64,000 nucleotides of DNA from Terribacillus aidingensis. Lineage in GTDB: Bacteria > Bacillota > Bacilli > Bacillales > Amphibacillaceae. Positions 24,973 through 33,705 of the stretch are shown piece by piece. A program made the translations under genes and the position numbers. Where the stretch lies: NCBI RefSeq assembly GCF_900215625.1, contig NZ_OBEK01000004.1, positions 123,593-187,592 on the forward strand, read 5' to 3'. The notes beneath the pieces were generated by a model, which saw nothing but the letters and a program-made list of their open reading frames with translations, did not search any database and was not told the origin of the DNA. Position 1 is the stretch's first letter; each line of letters opens with the position of its first letter.

Positions 24973-26462
24973 TGGAGACAAAACGTTATCATCCGGCCAT
25001 TATGCTGTTTGGGATTGTAAAGGCGATAAAGGGTTGGATTGTTCCGCTTATAATAGTCACTATTTTTAATAGTGCTGATAACTGGTGGGGGAAATACGCC
25101 GGTTATATAGTGCTGGCTATTATACTGCTATCCATTCTTCATGATATCTTGAAATGGTTTTTTGAGAAGTATGCAACGGATGACTATGCATTTCACTTAT
25201 ACAGCGGAATCTTTACTAAATCTAGTCGCACAGTACCCTATGAGAAAATCCAGAGTGTAACGAAACATAAAAAATTGATGCATCGATTGTTAGGCTTGTC
25301 TGCGATTAAGTTTGAGACAGGGTCGCAGGAGCAAGCAGTTGAATTCCAAGTGCTTAGAAAAGCAGAGGCTGATCGACTGGAGCAGCTGGCAAAACAGGAA
25401 GCTGTGCCAACTCAGGAGGCAGCTGTAATAGAAGAGGAATTGGATGAATTTACTGCTGAAGCACCACAGCCTAAGGTCAAAGACCGGTTCATCCATTTTA
25501 AACCAACCAAAAAAGAGCTGATAAAGGCTTCGTTTACATCGTTAAGCTTCCTGATTATACCTCCGTTGCTTGTATCCTTTCTATTAAAGGCAGACATTTT
25601 CTTTGATTGGAGTGATGTTCGTCAGTATTTACCGTTATTGAAGGTGTGGTGGATTACAGGCATTGGACTGCTCATTCTGATTGTACTGTCCATGCTGATT
25701 GGGATGTGGCGAATACTGCAGAAATATGGAAATTACGAACTAGCCACAGACGATAACCACATCTACATACGGACCGGGCTCTTGGATGAATCATCATTTT
25801 CCATTCGCAAAGATCGCGTACAAGGGATTGAAATAGCTCAACCGCTGTTACATCGTTTTCTCGGGTTAGCTAAAATAAAGCTGATTACTACAGGTGCATT
25901 GGATTTAAGTGAAGACACAGAAGAGATTAATTCCTTGTATCCTTATTTCCCTTTAAAACGGGCATACACGTTACTCGCAGAGATACTTCCAGAATACAAA
26001 GTGAAAAGAAACATGGCTAAATTAGAGCCGAAAGTTCTTGTTTACCGCACAATGCAGCCGAGCATCATTTGGCTGATTGTCACCATCACACTGTTTTTCT
26101 GGCGGCCGGAAGTACTGGGATTTGAGATCACATGGTGGATTGCAGCCATTGTATTGTTCTGCTTTATCGAGCTGTATCGTTATTTAGACTTCAAGCATAC
26201 CCAATATGTAATTAGTGAGAAGTTCTTTCAAATAAAATCAGGTGCTTTTACGACAACGACATTTGTTACAAAGCGAAATAAAATGATTGAGATTGCCAGC
26301 ATGCAAAATCCATTGCAGCGCTGGCTCGGATTAGCTACCATTACATCCATTAACCGTGCAAAACCCGTTTTGCATAATAAGATTAAAGATATTCCTGCAG
26401 CAGAAGCAGCGCGTTTCTATGCATGGTTTTACCAGCGAACAGAGGATGTTCGCAGGCAATAA
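24972..26462 (+). CDS. ydbT: YdbT, multi-PH-domain membrane protein
   Basis: A 496-residue membrane protein with three bPH_2 modules, each after a hydrophobic hairpin: about residues 50-130, 225-335 and 360-490. Each repeats the pattern 'receives the I/R-x-x-K-I-Q-S/G-V/I ... L-H/Q-R-x-L-G-L-A' (PYEKIQSVTKHKKLMHRLLGL, KDRVQGIEIAQPLLHRFLGLA, KMIEIASMQNPLQRWLGLA). It is coupled to ydbS by start/stop overlap. A terminator follows. Confidence 0.9.
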   Translation: METKRYHPAIMLFGIVKAIKGWIVPLIIVTIFNSADNWWGKYAGYIVLAIILLSILHDILKWFFEKYATDDYAFHLYSGIFTKSSRTVPYEKIQSVTKHKKLMHRLLGLSAIKFETGSQEQAVEFQVLRKAEADRLEQLAKQEAVPTQEAAVIEEELDEFTAEAPQPKVKDRFIHFKPTKKELIKASFTSLSFLIIPPLLVSFLLKADIFFDWSDVRQYLPLLKVWWITGIGLLILIVLSMLIGMWRILQKYGNYELATDDNHIYIRTGLLDESSFSIRKDRVQGIEIAQPLLHRFLGLAKIKLITTGALDLSEDTEEINSLYPYFPLKRAYTLLAEILPEYKVKRNMAKLEPKVLVYRTMQPSIIWLIVTITLFFWRPEVLGFEITWWIAAIVLFCFIELYRYLDFKHTQYVISEKFFQIKSGAFTTTTFVTKRNKMIEIASMQNPLQRWLGLATITSINRAKPVLHNKIKDIPAAEAARFYAWFYQRTEDVRRQ

Positions 26463-26469
26463 GGCAATG

Positions 26470-26504
26470 AAAAAGGACAGCTCACAAGCGGGCTGTCCTT
26501 TTTG
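26470..26504. terminator. Bidirectional terminator between ydbT and the YozQ-like gene
   Basis: AAAAGGACAGC / GCTGTCCTTTT stem with a nine-base loop; T run on the plus strand and A run on its 5' side, so it can act for both converging genes. Confidence 0.85.
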
Positions 26505-26509
26505 TTACT

Positions 26510-26743
26510 TTAGAATCCTTCTCGCGGGATATCTTTACCTTGTTTGTTTTTTAGGGAACCGTCCTTAGTTACATTATCAATGTTCCCGTCAATTGTACCT
26601 TCTGTGTACGTGTCCGTCACTTGTTCATGGGTAACTGCTGTTCCTTGATCAATCTCGCTAGTCGCTTCATAGTCTGAAGGATTATATTGTTTTTCTGCAA
26701 CTTTATTTGCATTCTCTTGCGCTCGTTTTTTTGATTTTGCCAT
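26510..26743 (-). CDS. Small hydrophilic YozQ-like (DUF4025) protein
   Basis: A 77-residue, highly charged, probably disordered protein. It begins MAKSKKRAQENANK and has a conserved middle (YNPSDYEATSE, THEQVTDTYTEGTIDG) that I associate with the YozQ/DUF4025 family of Bacillus. The composition (no Cys, many Lys/Asn/Asp/Thr) resembles small spore-associated proteins. GGAAGGAGG precedes the ATG. Function unknown. Confidence 0.7.
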   Translation of the reverse strand: MAKSKKRAQENANKVAEKQYNPSDYEATSEIDQGTAVTHEQVTDTYTEGTIDGNIDNVTKDGSLKNKQGKDIPREGF

Positions 26744-26939
26744 TCTGTATGCCTCCTTCCAGTTAAGCTTAGTTTTTCAAAAATGTGCACAAAATATGCT
26801 ACACTCTATCGCTTGAATTATTTTCCTTTAATATAAAGCAAAACTCCTATTTATTAATTCAAATGTTTATAACAAAACAATATTGGGAAAATTTTAAATA
26901 CGATGGCGTTTATTGAAGAAATTTAGCAAGTAAAACCTA

Positions 26940-26968
26940 TTGCCGTGTAAACGCTTTCAATATAAAAT
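26940..26968 (+). promoter_or_regulatory. Promoter with a perfect cre box in its spacer
   Basis: TTGCCG at 26940-26945 and TAAAAT at 26963-26968, 17-base spacer. The spacer begins with TGTAAACGCTTTCA (26946-26959), a 14 of 14 match to the cre consensus. CcpA bound here would block RNA polymerase. The stretch 26744-26939 upstream is AT-rich and otherwise empty. Confidence 0.65.
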
Positions 26969-27022
26969 GTATGTAAGCAGGAAGCTATTCTACATCCTCA
27001 CAATAGAAGGAGTGGACGTGAC

Positions 27023-27139
27023 ATGAAAAAGAATGACAATAATTTTTTTGTAGGGTTATTATATGGTACAGGCTTAAGTATTCCATTATGGGTTACCTTT
27101 ATTGCAGTTGTGAAGGGGATATCAGAAGCGGTATCCTAA
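27023..27139 (+). CDS. 38-residue small membrane protein under cre control
   Basis: A short gene with an excellent ribosome site (AGAAGGAG) and its own promoter and terminator. The peptide has a charged start (MKKNDNNFF), then one hydrophobic helix with GTGLSIPLWVTFIAVVKGI, ending EAVS. Single-pass membrane peptides of this kind are common and mostly uncharacterised in Bacillaceae. Expression should fall when glucose is present. Confidence 0.75.
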   Translation: MKKNDNNFFVGLLYGTGLSIPLWVTFIAVVKGISEAVS

Positions 27140-27147
27140 CTGAGCAG

Positions 27148-27177
27148 AAAAGCGTCAGCAGAAGCTGGCGCTTTTTT
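27148..27177 (+). terminator. Terminator of the small membrane protein gene
   Basis: AAAGCGTCAGC / GCTGGCGCTTT stem, AGAA loop, T run. Confidence 0.9.
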
Positions 27178-27210
27178 CATGTATACTAATAAGAAAAAGG
27201 AAGTATTCTA

Positions 27211-27708
27211 ATGCAGGGCTTTCAATTTGTTTACAACTTAATGCAGCGTTCTTTTCCAAAGGTGGAATATCGAAATTTTGAAGTTCAATTAGCGCTTCTG
27301 GAAAGAGAAGATTATCATATTTATACATATGTAAAAAACGGCAGCTTGACAGCATTTTATGCGCGGTATATGCTGCCTGGGCTAACTTTCATTGAACATA
27401 TAGCAGTGGAGGAGCGTTATCGGGGACAAGGCCTTGGCAGTCAAATTATGCGTGATGTGATAGCTGGAACGAAGCAGCGCATTGTACTGGAAGTAGAACC
27501 TCCTGCTGATTCTACAGATGCAGCCCGGCGTGTGCGCTTTTATGAGAAGCTGGGTTTTCATCTGAACGATTTTTCTTATGAACAGCCAGCTTTGCGTCAG
27601 GGAGGAGCAGCTGTGCCTTTGCAGCTGATGAGCTATCCGCAGGCTCTTGACGAAAAGAACTTTGGCCAAGTGAAACAAAACATACTCAAGCACGTTTACG
27701 GTATATAA
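27211..27708 (+). CDS. GNAT-family N-acetyltransferase
   Basis: A 165-residue cytoplasmic acetyltransferase. The conserved core is IEHIAVEERYRGQGLGSQIM (acetyl-CoA binding R-x-x-G-x-G) followed by VRFYEKLGFHLND, the usual beta-5 and alpha-4 region. AAAGGAAG precedes the ATG. Monocistronic. Substrate unknown. Confidence 0.85.
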   Translation: MQGFQFVYNLMQRSFPKVEYRNFEVQLALLEREDYHIYTYVKNGSLTAFYARYMLPGLTFIEHIAVEERYRGQGLGSQIMRDVIAGTKQRIVLEVEPPADSTDAARRVRFYEKLGFHLNDFSYEQPALRQGGAAVPLQLMSYPQALDEKNFGQVKQNILKHVYGI

Positions 27709-27729
27709 AAAAACGCCAAAATTGGCGTT
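27702..27729 (-). terminator. Terminator of the minus-strand membrane protein gene
   Basis: AACGCCAA / TTGGCGTT stem; read on the minus strand it is followed by a run of seven T. On the plus strand it lacks a T run. Confidence 0.7.
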
Positions 27730-27737
27730 CAGCTTTA

Positions 27738-28025
27738 TCAGCGATAATCATGCTTGTCTTTCCGGTAGGCGCGTAAAGCCGTTCGAAGCGCAGCATAACT
27801 GCCAACGGCGGCATAACCATAAAAATATCCCATAAAAATCGCAGCTATCAAGTTGTCAGGATGACTGAAAAGAAAAGACAATAGCAAGCCGCTCAGCAAG
27901 GCAATTGTAGGTGTATACTTGCCGGGAAGCGGAAGCAAATGCTTTACAATCTGAGTAAATATGAGAACGATGGGGACCCCAAGCACAGCATCCCAGAAGT
28001 TCGTCATAATCATAGGAAATTCCAA
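27738..28025 (-). CDS. Small membrane protein, holin-like layout
   Basis: A 95-residue protein with two to three hydrophobic segments (AVLGVPIVLIFTQIV, TPTIALLSGLLLSFLF, NLIAAIFMGYFYGYAAVGSYAAL) and a basic tail (RAYRKDKHDYR). The start is most likely the TTG at 28025, 8 bases after AAAGGAGG. The length, helix number and charged tail resemble phage holins, but no lysin or phage gene is adjacent. Function unknown. Confidence 0.65.
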   Translation of the reverse strand: MEFPMIMTNFWDAVLGVPIVLIFTQIVKHLLPLPGKYTPTIALLSGLLLSFLFSHPDNLIAAIFMGYFYGYAAVGSYAALRTALRAYRKDKHDYR

Positions 28026-28183
28026 CGTCCCTACCTCCTTTGTATAACGTATGCTTGGTTGTCCCAACATATTAAACTAGAAATTAAATTTCCTCCTTGC
28101 AAGAAAACGGTTTAATGAAACGGGTTGCCTGGGTAACAGATTATTAAGAAAACTAGCAATATAGCAGAATGGGATTTTTTCAA

Positions 28184-28213
28184 TTGACCTGCATATATGG
28201 GATGGTGTATAGT
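28184..28213 (+). promoter_or_regulatory. Promoter of the 70-residue hypothetical gene
   Basis: TTGACC at 28184-28189 and TATAGT at 28208-28213, 18-base spacer. Confidence 0.6.
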
Positions 28214-28227
28214 GTACGTACACTATA
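28208..28227. promoter_or_regulatory. Perfect 20-bp palindromic operator
   Basis: TATAGTGTACGTACACTATA is its own reverse complement and covers the -10 box and transcription start. This is the position of a repressor site. The cognate regulator is not encoded next to it. Confidence 0.7.
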
Positions 28228-28251
28228 TATTGTGTTGCGGAGGCCGGTAAT

Positions 28252-28464
28252 ATGCAAAGATACTTATTCGAGTACAAGATACTGCCAACTGGTGAAAAGA
28301 GCGAATTCAGCTACGTAGCTGAATCTGAAGAAGAAGCTCGCCAGTCCATTCAGGAACGTGTGGCAGATTTGGAATTCGTAGAACCAGAAGAAGTCGAAAT
28401 CGGCAGCTTGCTTCGCACATTAGATGCGAGCAAACATTATTACGAATGTGAAGGCTGTACCTGA
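28252..28464 (+). CDS. Small acidic hypothetical protein
   Basis: A 70-residue soluble protein, starting MQRYLFEYKILPTGEKSE, strongly acidic in the middle (ESEEEARQSI, LEFVEPEEVEIG) and ending in a CEGC-type pair (ECEGCT). The Cys pair could bind a metal or form a disulphide. GCGGAGG precedes the ATG. A strong promoter, perfect palindrome and terminator surround it, so it is a real regulated gene. No family recognised. Confidence 0.75.
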   Translation: MQRYLFEYKILPTGEKSEFSYVAESEEEARQSIQERVADLEFVEPEEVEIGSLLRTLDASKHYYECEGCT

Positions 28465-28469
28465 TAAAA

Positions 28470-28502
28470 AAGACCCGAAGCTGAGCTTCGGGTCTTTTTT
28501 TA
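28470..28502. terminator. Bidirectional terminator between the small gene and the chemoreceptor
   Basis: AAAGACCCGAAGC / GCTTCGGGTCTTT stem with a TGA loop, T run on the plus strand and A run on the 5' side. Confidence 0.9.
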
Positions 28503-30245
28503 TAGTTTGAAAACAGCGATAGATTCATTCAGCTGTCTGCTGATATGTGTCAGCTCCTCAGCCGATGCGGCGATATTGCCGACTGCTTGAATTTGATCTG
28601 CAATAGATGCAGCGATTTCTTCGACGCTGGCAGCCGTTTCTTCGGACACACTAGATGCATTTTGGATGCTGTCTGTGATGCCATTCGTTTGCGATGTGAC
28701 TTGCTTGATTTCGTCAATTAGCTTATTGCCTGCATTCTTCGTTGCTTCTGCTGCAGCTTCAATGGCTGCAAATTCAGCCGCTGTAGAAACAACCGAACGA
28801 TTCAGTTGTTCTGCTTGCTGTTTATTCGATTCAATTAAGGCAACATTCTCTGCAGCTTCTTTCGTGATGGAAGAAATCATTTGCTGAATTTCTTTTGTGG
28901 CAGCATTGGATTGATCTGCAAGTTTCCGAACTTCACTCGCTACAACAGCAAAGCCCTTTCCATGCTCTCCAGCACGTGCTGCTTCAATACTTGCATTCAA
29001 TGCAAGTAAGTTTGTTTCTTCGGTAATATTTTCAATAACATCTGTAATCTTAACAATTTGCTGCAGATTGTTATCTAGATCTCTCATACCATCAGAAATG
29101 GCTTCAACTTTTTGCATAGATGCATCGTTCGCTGCTTGCAAATCAAGCATCATCGTGCTGCCCTTCGTCGTCGCATCACTTGTTTGAAGTGCAGCCTGAG
29201 CGATTGCATCACTTTGAGCAGTCATTGTCCGGATGGAGTTATTAAATCCGCTCAAATGGTGCGCTGTTGTTTCCAAATCAGCTGCTTGGGAACTTGCTCC
29301 GTTGGCGATATCATCGACGGCTACGCCAACTTGTTCACTGCTGGCAGAAGTTTCTTCACTCACTGCAGACAGCTCAGATGCTGCGTCCGATACTTTGTCG
29401 CTGGATTGAATAATACTTTGCACCAATAGGCGCAGCTCTCCAGCCATTTTAGTGAATGCATGGCTCAGCACGCCAATTTCATCTTTTGATTCTTTCAGCT
29501 GCTGTTCGCGGAAGTCACCGGCAGCAAGCTGGGTGGCCGCATCCGTAACTAACTTAAGCTGTACCAGCTTTGGACGGATGATGAAGTAAAACAAAACAAG
29601 ACTGAGAATTGTCATACCGGCAGTAACGCCAATAATGATCCATTTAACCGTTTGTAGGTCTGAGTAGAAAAGGTCTGTATATACAGTAATACCAACCGTC
29701 CAATTCCACGGCTCAAAATAATTTGCGTATGCCATTTTCTCCCGGATTTCACCTGTTTTTTCATCAGGATCATCGTAGCTTAAGAAACTATTGGCATCAC
29801 CATCCTGTGATTTTGCTAATTTGATTATGTCTTCTCGATTTTTCTTTATGCCATCATCTGTAGGAGCTGAGTTAATCTCTTTTCTTGGATGAAGCACCAT
29901 ATTTGCTTGATCATCATAAGCCAGAATGTAACCGGCACCATCTTTATAATTAAAATCTGATTGTGATAGATCATGCGCACCAGCCTCGATAGGACCGTTC
30001 AAGATAACGCGAGCTTCCTCTTGCGCTTCTTCCAGCGTAAGTTCCCCATTTTCCACCTGCTCATTGAGAAGTGTCAGTACGCTAGCGGCACTGTTGGCCA
30101 TATGCTGCAAGTCCATTTTTCCAGCTTCAATCAGCTGATTTTTGGCTGTTAAATAGCTGATGGTTCCAACAGCTGTACCGCATATAATCGTAATTAGTGC
30201 AACAACAATCATTAACTTCCCTGCTAAGCCATGTCTTTTTTTCAT
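28500..30245 (-). CDS. Methyl-accepting chemotaxis protein with extracellular Cache-type sensor
   Basis: A 581-residue chemoreceptor. Transmembrane helix at about 10-32, an extracellular single-Cache-like sensor of about 155 residues ([28 protein letters not shown]), a second helix at about 190-212, a HAMP domain, then the cytoplasmic signalling coiled coil. The hairpin tip carries the invariant [24 protein letters not shown] region. It would pass ligand binding to CheA/CheW. Start at the ATG at 30245, spaced correctly from AAAGGGGG. Ligand unknown; small organic acids are common for this sensor type. Confidence 0.93.
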   Translation of the reverse strand: MKKRHGLAGKLMIVVALITIICGTAVGTISYLTAKNQLIEAGKMDLQHMANSAASVLTLLNEQVENGELTLEEAQEEARVILNGPIEAGAHDLSQSDFNYKDGAGYILAYDDQANMVLHPRKEINSAPTDDGIKKNREDIIKLAKSQDGDANSFLSYDDPDEKTGEIREKMAYANYFEPWNWTVGITVYTDLFYSDLQTVKWIIIGVTAGMTILSLVLFYFIIRPKLVQLKLVTDAATQLAAGDFREQQLKESKDEIGVLSHAFTKMAGELRLLVQSIIQSSDKVSDAASELSAVSEETSASSEQVGVAVDDIANGASSQAADLETTAHHLSGFNNSIRTMTAQSDAIAQAALQTSDATTKGSTMMLDLQAANDASMQKVEAISDGMRDLDNNLQQIVKITDVIENITEETNLLALNASIEAARAGEHGKGFAVVASEVRKLADQSNAATKEIQQMISSITKEAAENVALIESNKQQAEQLNRSVVSTAAEFAAIEAAAEATKNAGNKLIDEIKQVTSQTNGITDSIQNASSVSEETAASVEEIAASIADQIQAVGNIAASAEELTHISRQLNESIAVFKL

Positions 30246-30373
30246 GGTCATCCCCCTTTGAACGCAGAACTGTTCACTTATATAATCGGAGTTTAAAACC
30301 AATTGTGAAGTGAAATAGGTAGAGGATATGATTTTTTTTGTAAAAAACAGCTAAATAGTAGGAGGGAATGGGT

Positions 30374-30847
30374 ATGGCAGCAATTACACATATTGGTTTG
30401 ACGGTGTCAGATTTAAATGCAGCGGTTAATTTTTATAAGGAAGTACTTGGATTCCGAATCATAGCAGGTCCATTTGATATGAAACCAGAAGCAGGGGACA
30501 TGACCCAAGACTTGCAAGGTGAACAAGTAAAACATATTCGTAATGTCCACATGAGTGCAGCAAATCAAGTCGGTATTGAATTGTTTGAATTTATTGAACC
30601 TAAGACAAATGGAAAAACCGAAAGACATCCATGGGACCCGGGTATGTTCCATCTTTGTGTAGTAGCGGAGGACGGAGATGTACATCGCTTGGCGAAGAAG
30701 ATTGAAAAGACCGGCGGGAAAGTTATTAGTCAATTTTGGCCATTGAACGAAGACAGCAACTACTATCTCGTCTACTGCCAGGACCCTTTTGGAAATATTA
30801 TTGAAGTGTATTCTCACAGTACGGAACAAATCTTTGCGAATCGGTAA
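30374..30847 (+). CDS. VOC-superfamily (glyoxalase/bleomycin-resistance-like) protein
   Basis: A 157-residue metal-binding protein with two beta-alpha-beta modules. Candidate metal ligands: His in THIGLTV, Glu in GIELFEF, His in GMFHLCV and Glu in GNIIEVY, the classic H-E-H-E set. It could be a lyase, isomerase or dioxygenase; the reaction is not predictable. I use the ATG at 30374; the ATG two codons upstream is too close to AGGAGGGA. Confidence 0.85.
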   Translation: MAAITHIGLTVSDLNAAVNFYKEVLGFRIIAGPFDMKPEAGDMTQDLQGEQVKHIRNVHMSAANQVGIELFEFIEPKTNGKTERHPWDPGMFHLCVVAEDGDVHRLAKKIEKTGGKVISQFWPLNEDSNYYLVYCQDPFGNIIEVYSHSTEQIFANR

Positions 30848-31023
30848 TACGCACGTGGATGTTACGTAATGGGCAGAAGGTTAGGAATTGCAAGAGGTGT
30901 CTGGAAAAACAAGTCTATCACCTAGAGCGTCCGGACCTTTTCTGTGAATAGGTCTACCTGCTGTTCAGCATGTCTTCTATAATGGTGACAACATTCGATT
31001 TTTGTCAGTATAGGAGGGCATGT

Positions 31024-31836
31024 ATGATCAGAAATAGACAGCTTTTGATAGGAATATGCATCATTTTCACAGCCATCGTACTGTACCCGGCAGCAAGTTT
31101 CGCTCAAAGCGGTACGGTGGATGTGGATACCACATTGAATGTACGGCAAGCGCCATCTACATCAGCGCATATCATCGGCAGCTTATATCCGGGAGACATT
31201 GTCGAATTGCAGGAAGTTGCCAATAACTGGGGGAGCATTACCTATAAAGGTGAGACAGGTTATGTGAGCATGCATTACGTACATATGAGAGCAAGTGAAT
31301 TAGCAGGAAAAGTGATTGCGATTGATGCCGGCCATGGCGGGAAAGACAGTGGTGCTATCGCAAATGGTGTGTTAGAGAAGCGAGTCGTACTGCCAATTGC
31401 AAAGAAAACGCAAGCTAAACTTCAGGCACAAGGTGCAGAAGTAATGATGACGAGGTCTAACGACTCTTATATTGAGTTGGAAGACAGAGCAAACCAAGCA
31501 AACACAGCCGGAGCAGATGTGTTTGTCAGTATTCATGCGAATGCAGCTTCAGCAACTGCGGCAAGTGGAACAGAGGTATATTACTATCCGGGTTCTTCAA
31601 GCGGCTATGCTTTAGCTGCTGCTGTACAGACCGGATTATTAAATCAGCTTGGTTCACATAACCGCGGTGTTAAGAGCGCTGACTTTAATGTGCTCCGCAA
31701 CACAAGCATGCCAGCTGTATTGGCTGAGATAGGCTTTTTGACAAATGCGCCAGAAGCACAAAAACTAGCATCTGCTTCCTACCAGGAAAAAGCAGCAGCC
31801 GGACTTGTGCAAGGTATACGTGATTATACGGATTAA
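31024..31836 (+). CDS. N-acetylmuramoyl-L-alanine amidase with one SH3b domain (first of a tandem pair)
   Basis: A 270-residue secreted wall hydrolase. Signal peptide to about residue 28 (SFA-QSG), one bacterial SH3 domain (about 30-92: LNVRQAPS ... GYVSMHYV), then a zinc Amidase_3 domain. Amidase landmarks: DAGHGGKDSGA (zinc His), GVLEKRVV (zinc Glu), SIHAN (zinc His) and AEIGFLTN (catalytic Glu). It cuts the bond between N-acetylmuramic acid and L-alanine. TAGGAGGGC supports the ATG at 31024. Space 30848-31023 upstream holds only a TATAAT at about 31000 region equivalent and a weak hairpin. Confidence 0.93.
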   Translation: MIRNRQLLIGICIIFTAIVLYPAASFAQSGTVDVDTTLNVRQAPSTSAHIIGSLYPGDIVELQEVANNWGSITYKGETGYVSMHYVHMRASELAGKVIAIDAGHGGKDSGAIANGVLEKRVVLPIAKKTQAKLQAQGAEVMMTRSNDSYIELEDRANQANTAGADVFVSIHANAASATAASGTEVYYYPGSSSGYALAAAVQTGLLNQLGSHNRGVKSADFNVLRNTSMPAVLAEIGFLTNAPEAQKLASASYQEKAAAGLVQGIRDYTD

Positions 31837-32049
31837 CAATGAGAATTACGCAGATACAGACAGCAAATCTCGTATATCACTGCCTTTTTGACTAGAAAAC
31901 TGGTTCAAGAGAGGCAATAATACTGATTTTTTTTGAATTCGACGGTTACTGTCAATTAATTGGCAAGACTATTAGACTATTCAATGGCAAGATTTTCATC
32001 TATAATAATGGCGAATCTACAAAAATCTACAATGTGAAGGGAGAATCGT

Positions 32050-33141
32050 ATGCTAGACAAACATCTAATCCGTCGCTCAAGCTTGGTTGTTATTATTGCA
32101 CTTATAGCAGCTGTAGCATTTTTACCAGCATCGAGCTATGCGGCTAGTGGAACAATCGATGTATCGACGTCTCTGAATGTGCGCGCTGAGCCTTCGAATA
32201 ATGCAGTAGTAATTGGCAAACTTCAAGGTGGACAGGCAGTTGAGATCGAAGAAATAAGGCACGACTGGGGTAAAATCGACTATTATGGGCAAGAAGGATA
32301 CATAAGTATGGTATTTGTCAGCGGTGTTCAAGATTCCGCGTCGGCAGCTCCGAATGTACAGCAAACAGCGGTTCAGTCTAATGCTGCAACCGAAGGGTAT
32401 GTACAAGTTGCCACTTCGCTGAATGTCAGAACAGCACCAAATATGTCCGCTGCTGTTACAGAAAGCTTGTACAATGGAGAAGCAGTGTCAATTGTTTCTA
32501 TTCAAGATAACTGGGCACAAGTTGAGCATGATGGTAATACAGGTTATGTGAGTATGGATTATATTACTACGAGTGAGAATGAAGCGAGTTACAGCTTGTC
32601 GCCGTTGAAAGGAAAAACGATTGTAATCGATGCCGGTCACGGCGGAAAAGACAGCGGAGCAATTGGAGATTACTTTTATGAGAAATCTGCTGTTCTATCT
32701 ATTGCGTTAAAAGCCCAGGAGCAATTGGAGAATCTCGGAGCAAATGTCATTATGACACGGGATGACGATGCATTCGTTGCACTTGAGACTCGGGCAGCGA
32801 TGTCGAATGCTGCACATGCCTCCATGTTCGTCAGCATTCATTTGAATGCATCATCCGAGGAATATGTGAATGGAACAGAAGTATATTATTACCCGGATGG
32901 TGATACAAGTGTGCAGCTTGCTTCTACTGTGCAGGAAAACTTAATATCACAGCTCGGTTCCGTAGACCGCGGCACGCAAGCAGCTGATTTCAGTGTGCTG
33001 CGCAATACACAGGCGCCAGCGATCTTGGCTGAAATTGGTTATATTACAAACTCGGCTGAAGCTGCCAACCTGCTAACAGACAGCTACCAGCAAAAAGCTG
33101 CAACTGGAATCGTAAAAGGGCTCGAAACTTATTATCAGTGA
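32050..33141 (+). CDS. N-acetylmuramoyl-L-alanine amidase with two SH3b domains (second of a tandem pair)
   Basis: A 363-residue secreted amidase paralogous to its upstream neighbour. Signal peptide to about residue 31 (SYA-ASG), two SH3b domains (about 35-92 and 115-177), then Amidase_3 with DAGHGGKDSGA, YEKSAVL, SIHLNAS and AEIGYITN. The extra SH3 unit is the main difference; the catalytic domains are clearly similar along their length. The 213-bp gap before it has TATAAT at 32001-32006 and a TGGCAAGA direct repeat (31961 and 31985), so it may have its own promoter. Confidence 0.93.
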   Translation: MLDKHLIRRSSLVVIIALIAAVAFLPASSYAASGTIDVSTSLNVRAEPSNNAVVIGKLQGGQAVEIEEIRHDWGKIDYYGQEGYISMVFVSGVQDSASAAPNVQQTAVQSNAATEGYVQVATSLNVRTAPNMSAAVTESLYNGEAVSIVSIQDNWAQVEHDGNTGYVSMDYITTSENEASYSLSPLKGKTIVIDAGHGGKDSGAIGDYFYEKSAVLSIALKAQEQLENLGANVIMTRDDDAFVALETRAAMSNAAHASMFVSIHLNASSEEYVNGTEVYYYPDGDTSVQLASTVQENLISQLGSVDRGTQAADFSVLRNTQAPAILAEIGYITNSAEAANLLTDSYQQKAATGIVKGLETYYQ

Positions 33142-33149
33142 TTATAGAG

Positions 33150-33178
33150 AAACGATGCGGAAAACCCGCATCGTTTTT
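33150..33178. terminator. Terminator between the second amidase and the minus-strand gene
   Basis: AACGATGCGG / CCGCATCGTT stem with a four- to five-base loop and a T run. Confidence 0.9.
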
Positions 33179-33452
33179 ATTTTGTTAAATCTACTTCAGC
33201 GACGTAATAGGAAGAATCATCTGCTTGTTCCTTGTACATCTCGATGTAAATTTGATTTATCTCCTGACCTTCTTTGTTGATGACATTACGCCAATCCTGT
33301 CGAATCTGACCTTTATTGGAAGAAGAAGTCCTCTTGGAATAGAGTCGATGTGCATCTGGGATAATTTCCTTCACATAATTGGAAATACTCCGCTCCAGCT
33401 CGTGCCGGACAACTGCTTCTTTTCCTGCAGTATATGCGTACCGAAATTGCAT
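33177..33452 (-). CDS. Hypothetical protein of 91 residues
   Basis: A soluble, charged protein starting MQFRYAYTAGKEAVVRHELE, with a helical N-terminal half and a C-terminal strand-rich part (QIYIEMYKEQADDSSYYVAEVDLTK). AGGAGG lies 12 bases before the ATG, slightly far. It converges with the amidase across a shared terminator. No family recognised; the coding look and terminator make it probably real. Confidence 0.6.
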   Translation of the reverse strand: MQFRYAYTAGKEAVVRHELERSISNYVKEIIPDAHRLYSKRTSSSNKGQIRQDWRNVINKEGQEINQIYIEMYKEQADDSSYYVAEVDLTK

Positions 33453-33618
33453 CTTGCTGCCAGTCCTCCTGTTGTTTAATAAAAAACAAGAACATTCGTT
33501 CCTATCTTTAGTATACTGGATAAGCTGCTGAATGACCAGTGAAATGCCAATTAAAGCCTAGAAATGTGTCAGGAATTTGAATAGCTGAGCAGCAAAAAAA
33601 ACACTAAAATGTAAACCC

Positions 33619-33672
33619 TTACTTGTGGAGGGGAGAGATGTTTAGTAGACTTTACTTGTAAGGGAAGTAAAG
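33619..33672. repeat. Repeated TTACTTGT motif with an 8-bp inverted repeat upstream of the AbrB-like gene
   Basis: TTACTTGTGGAGGGGA at 33619 and TTACTTGTAAGGGAA at 33652 are direct repeats 33 bases apart, about three helical turns. The second is part of a perfect inverted repeat CTTTACTT / AAGTAAAG (33650-33672). They lie 34-87 bp before the gene and may bind its product or another regulator. The rest of 33496-33705 is featureless. Confidence 0.5.
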
Positions 33673-33705
33673 AATGTAAGGAATACTTGAAAGAAGGGCG
33701 AAATC

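Noticed and set aside
27738-28025. Phage holin and prophage remnant
   Set aside because: Only size and helix layout are similar; no lysin, integrase, att repeats or other phage genes nearby.
30848-31023. Small RNA or gene between the VOC protein and first amidase
   Set aside because: Only a weak GTCTGG/CCGGAC hairpin and a TATAAT were seen; not enough for a call.
31961-31992. TGGCAAGA direct repeat as a regulator site before the second amidase
   Set aside because: Two short 8-base copies in AT-rich DNA; could be chance.
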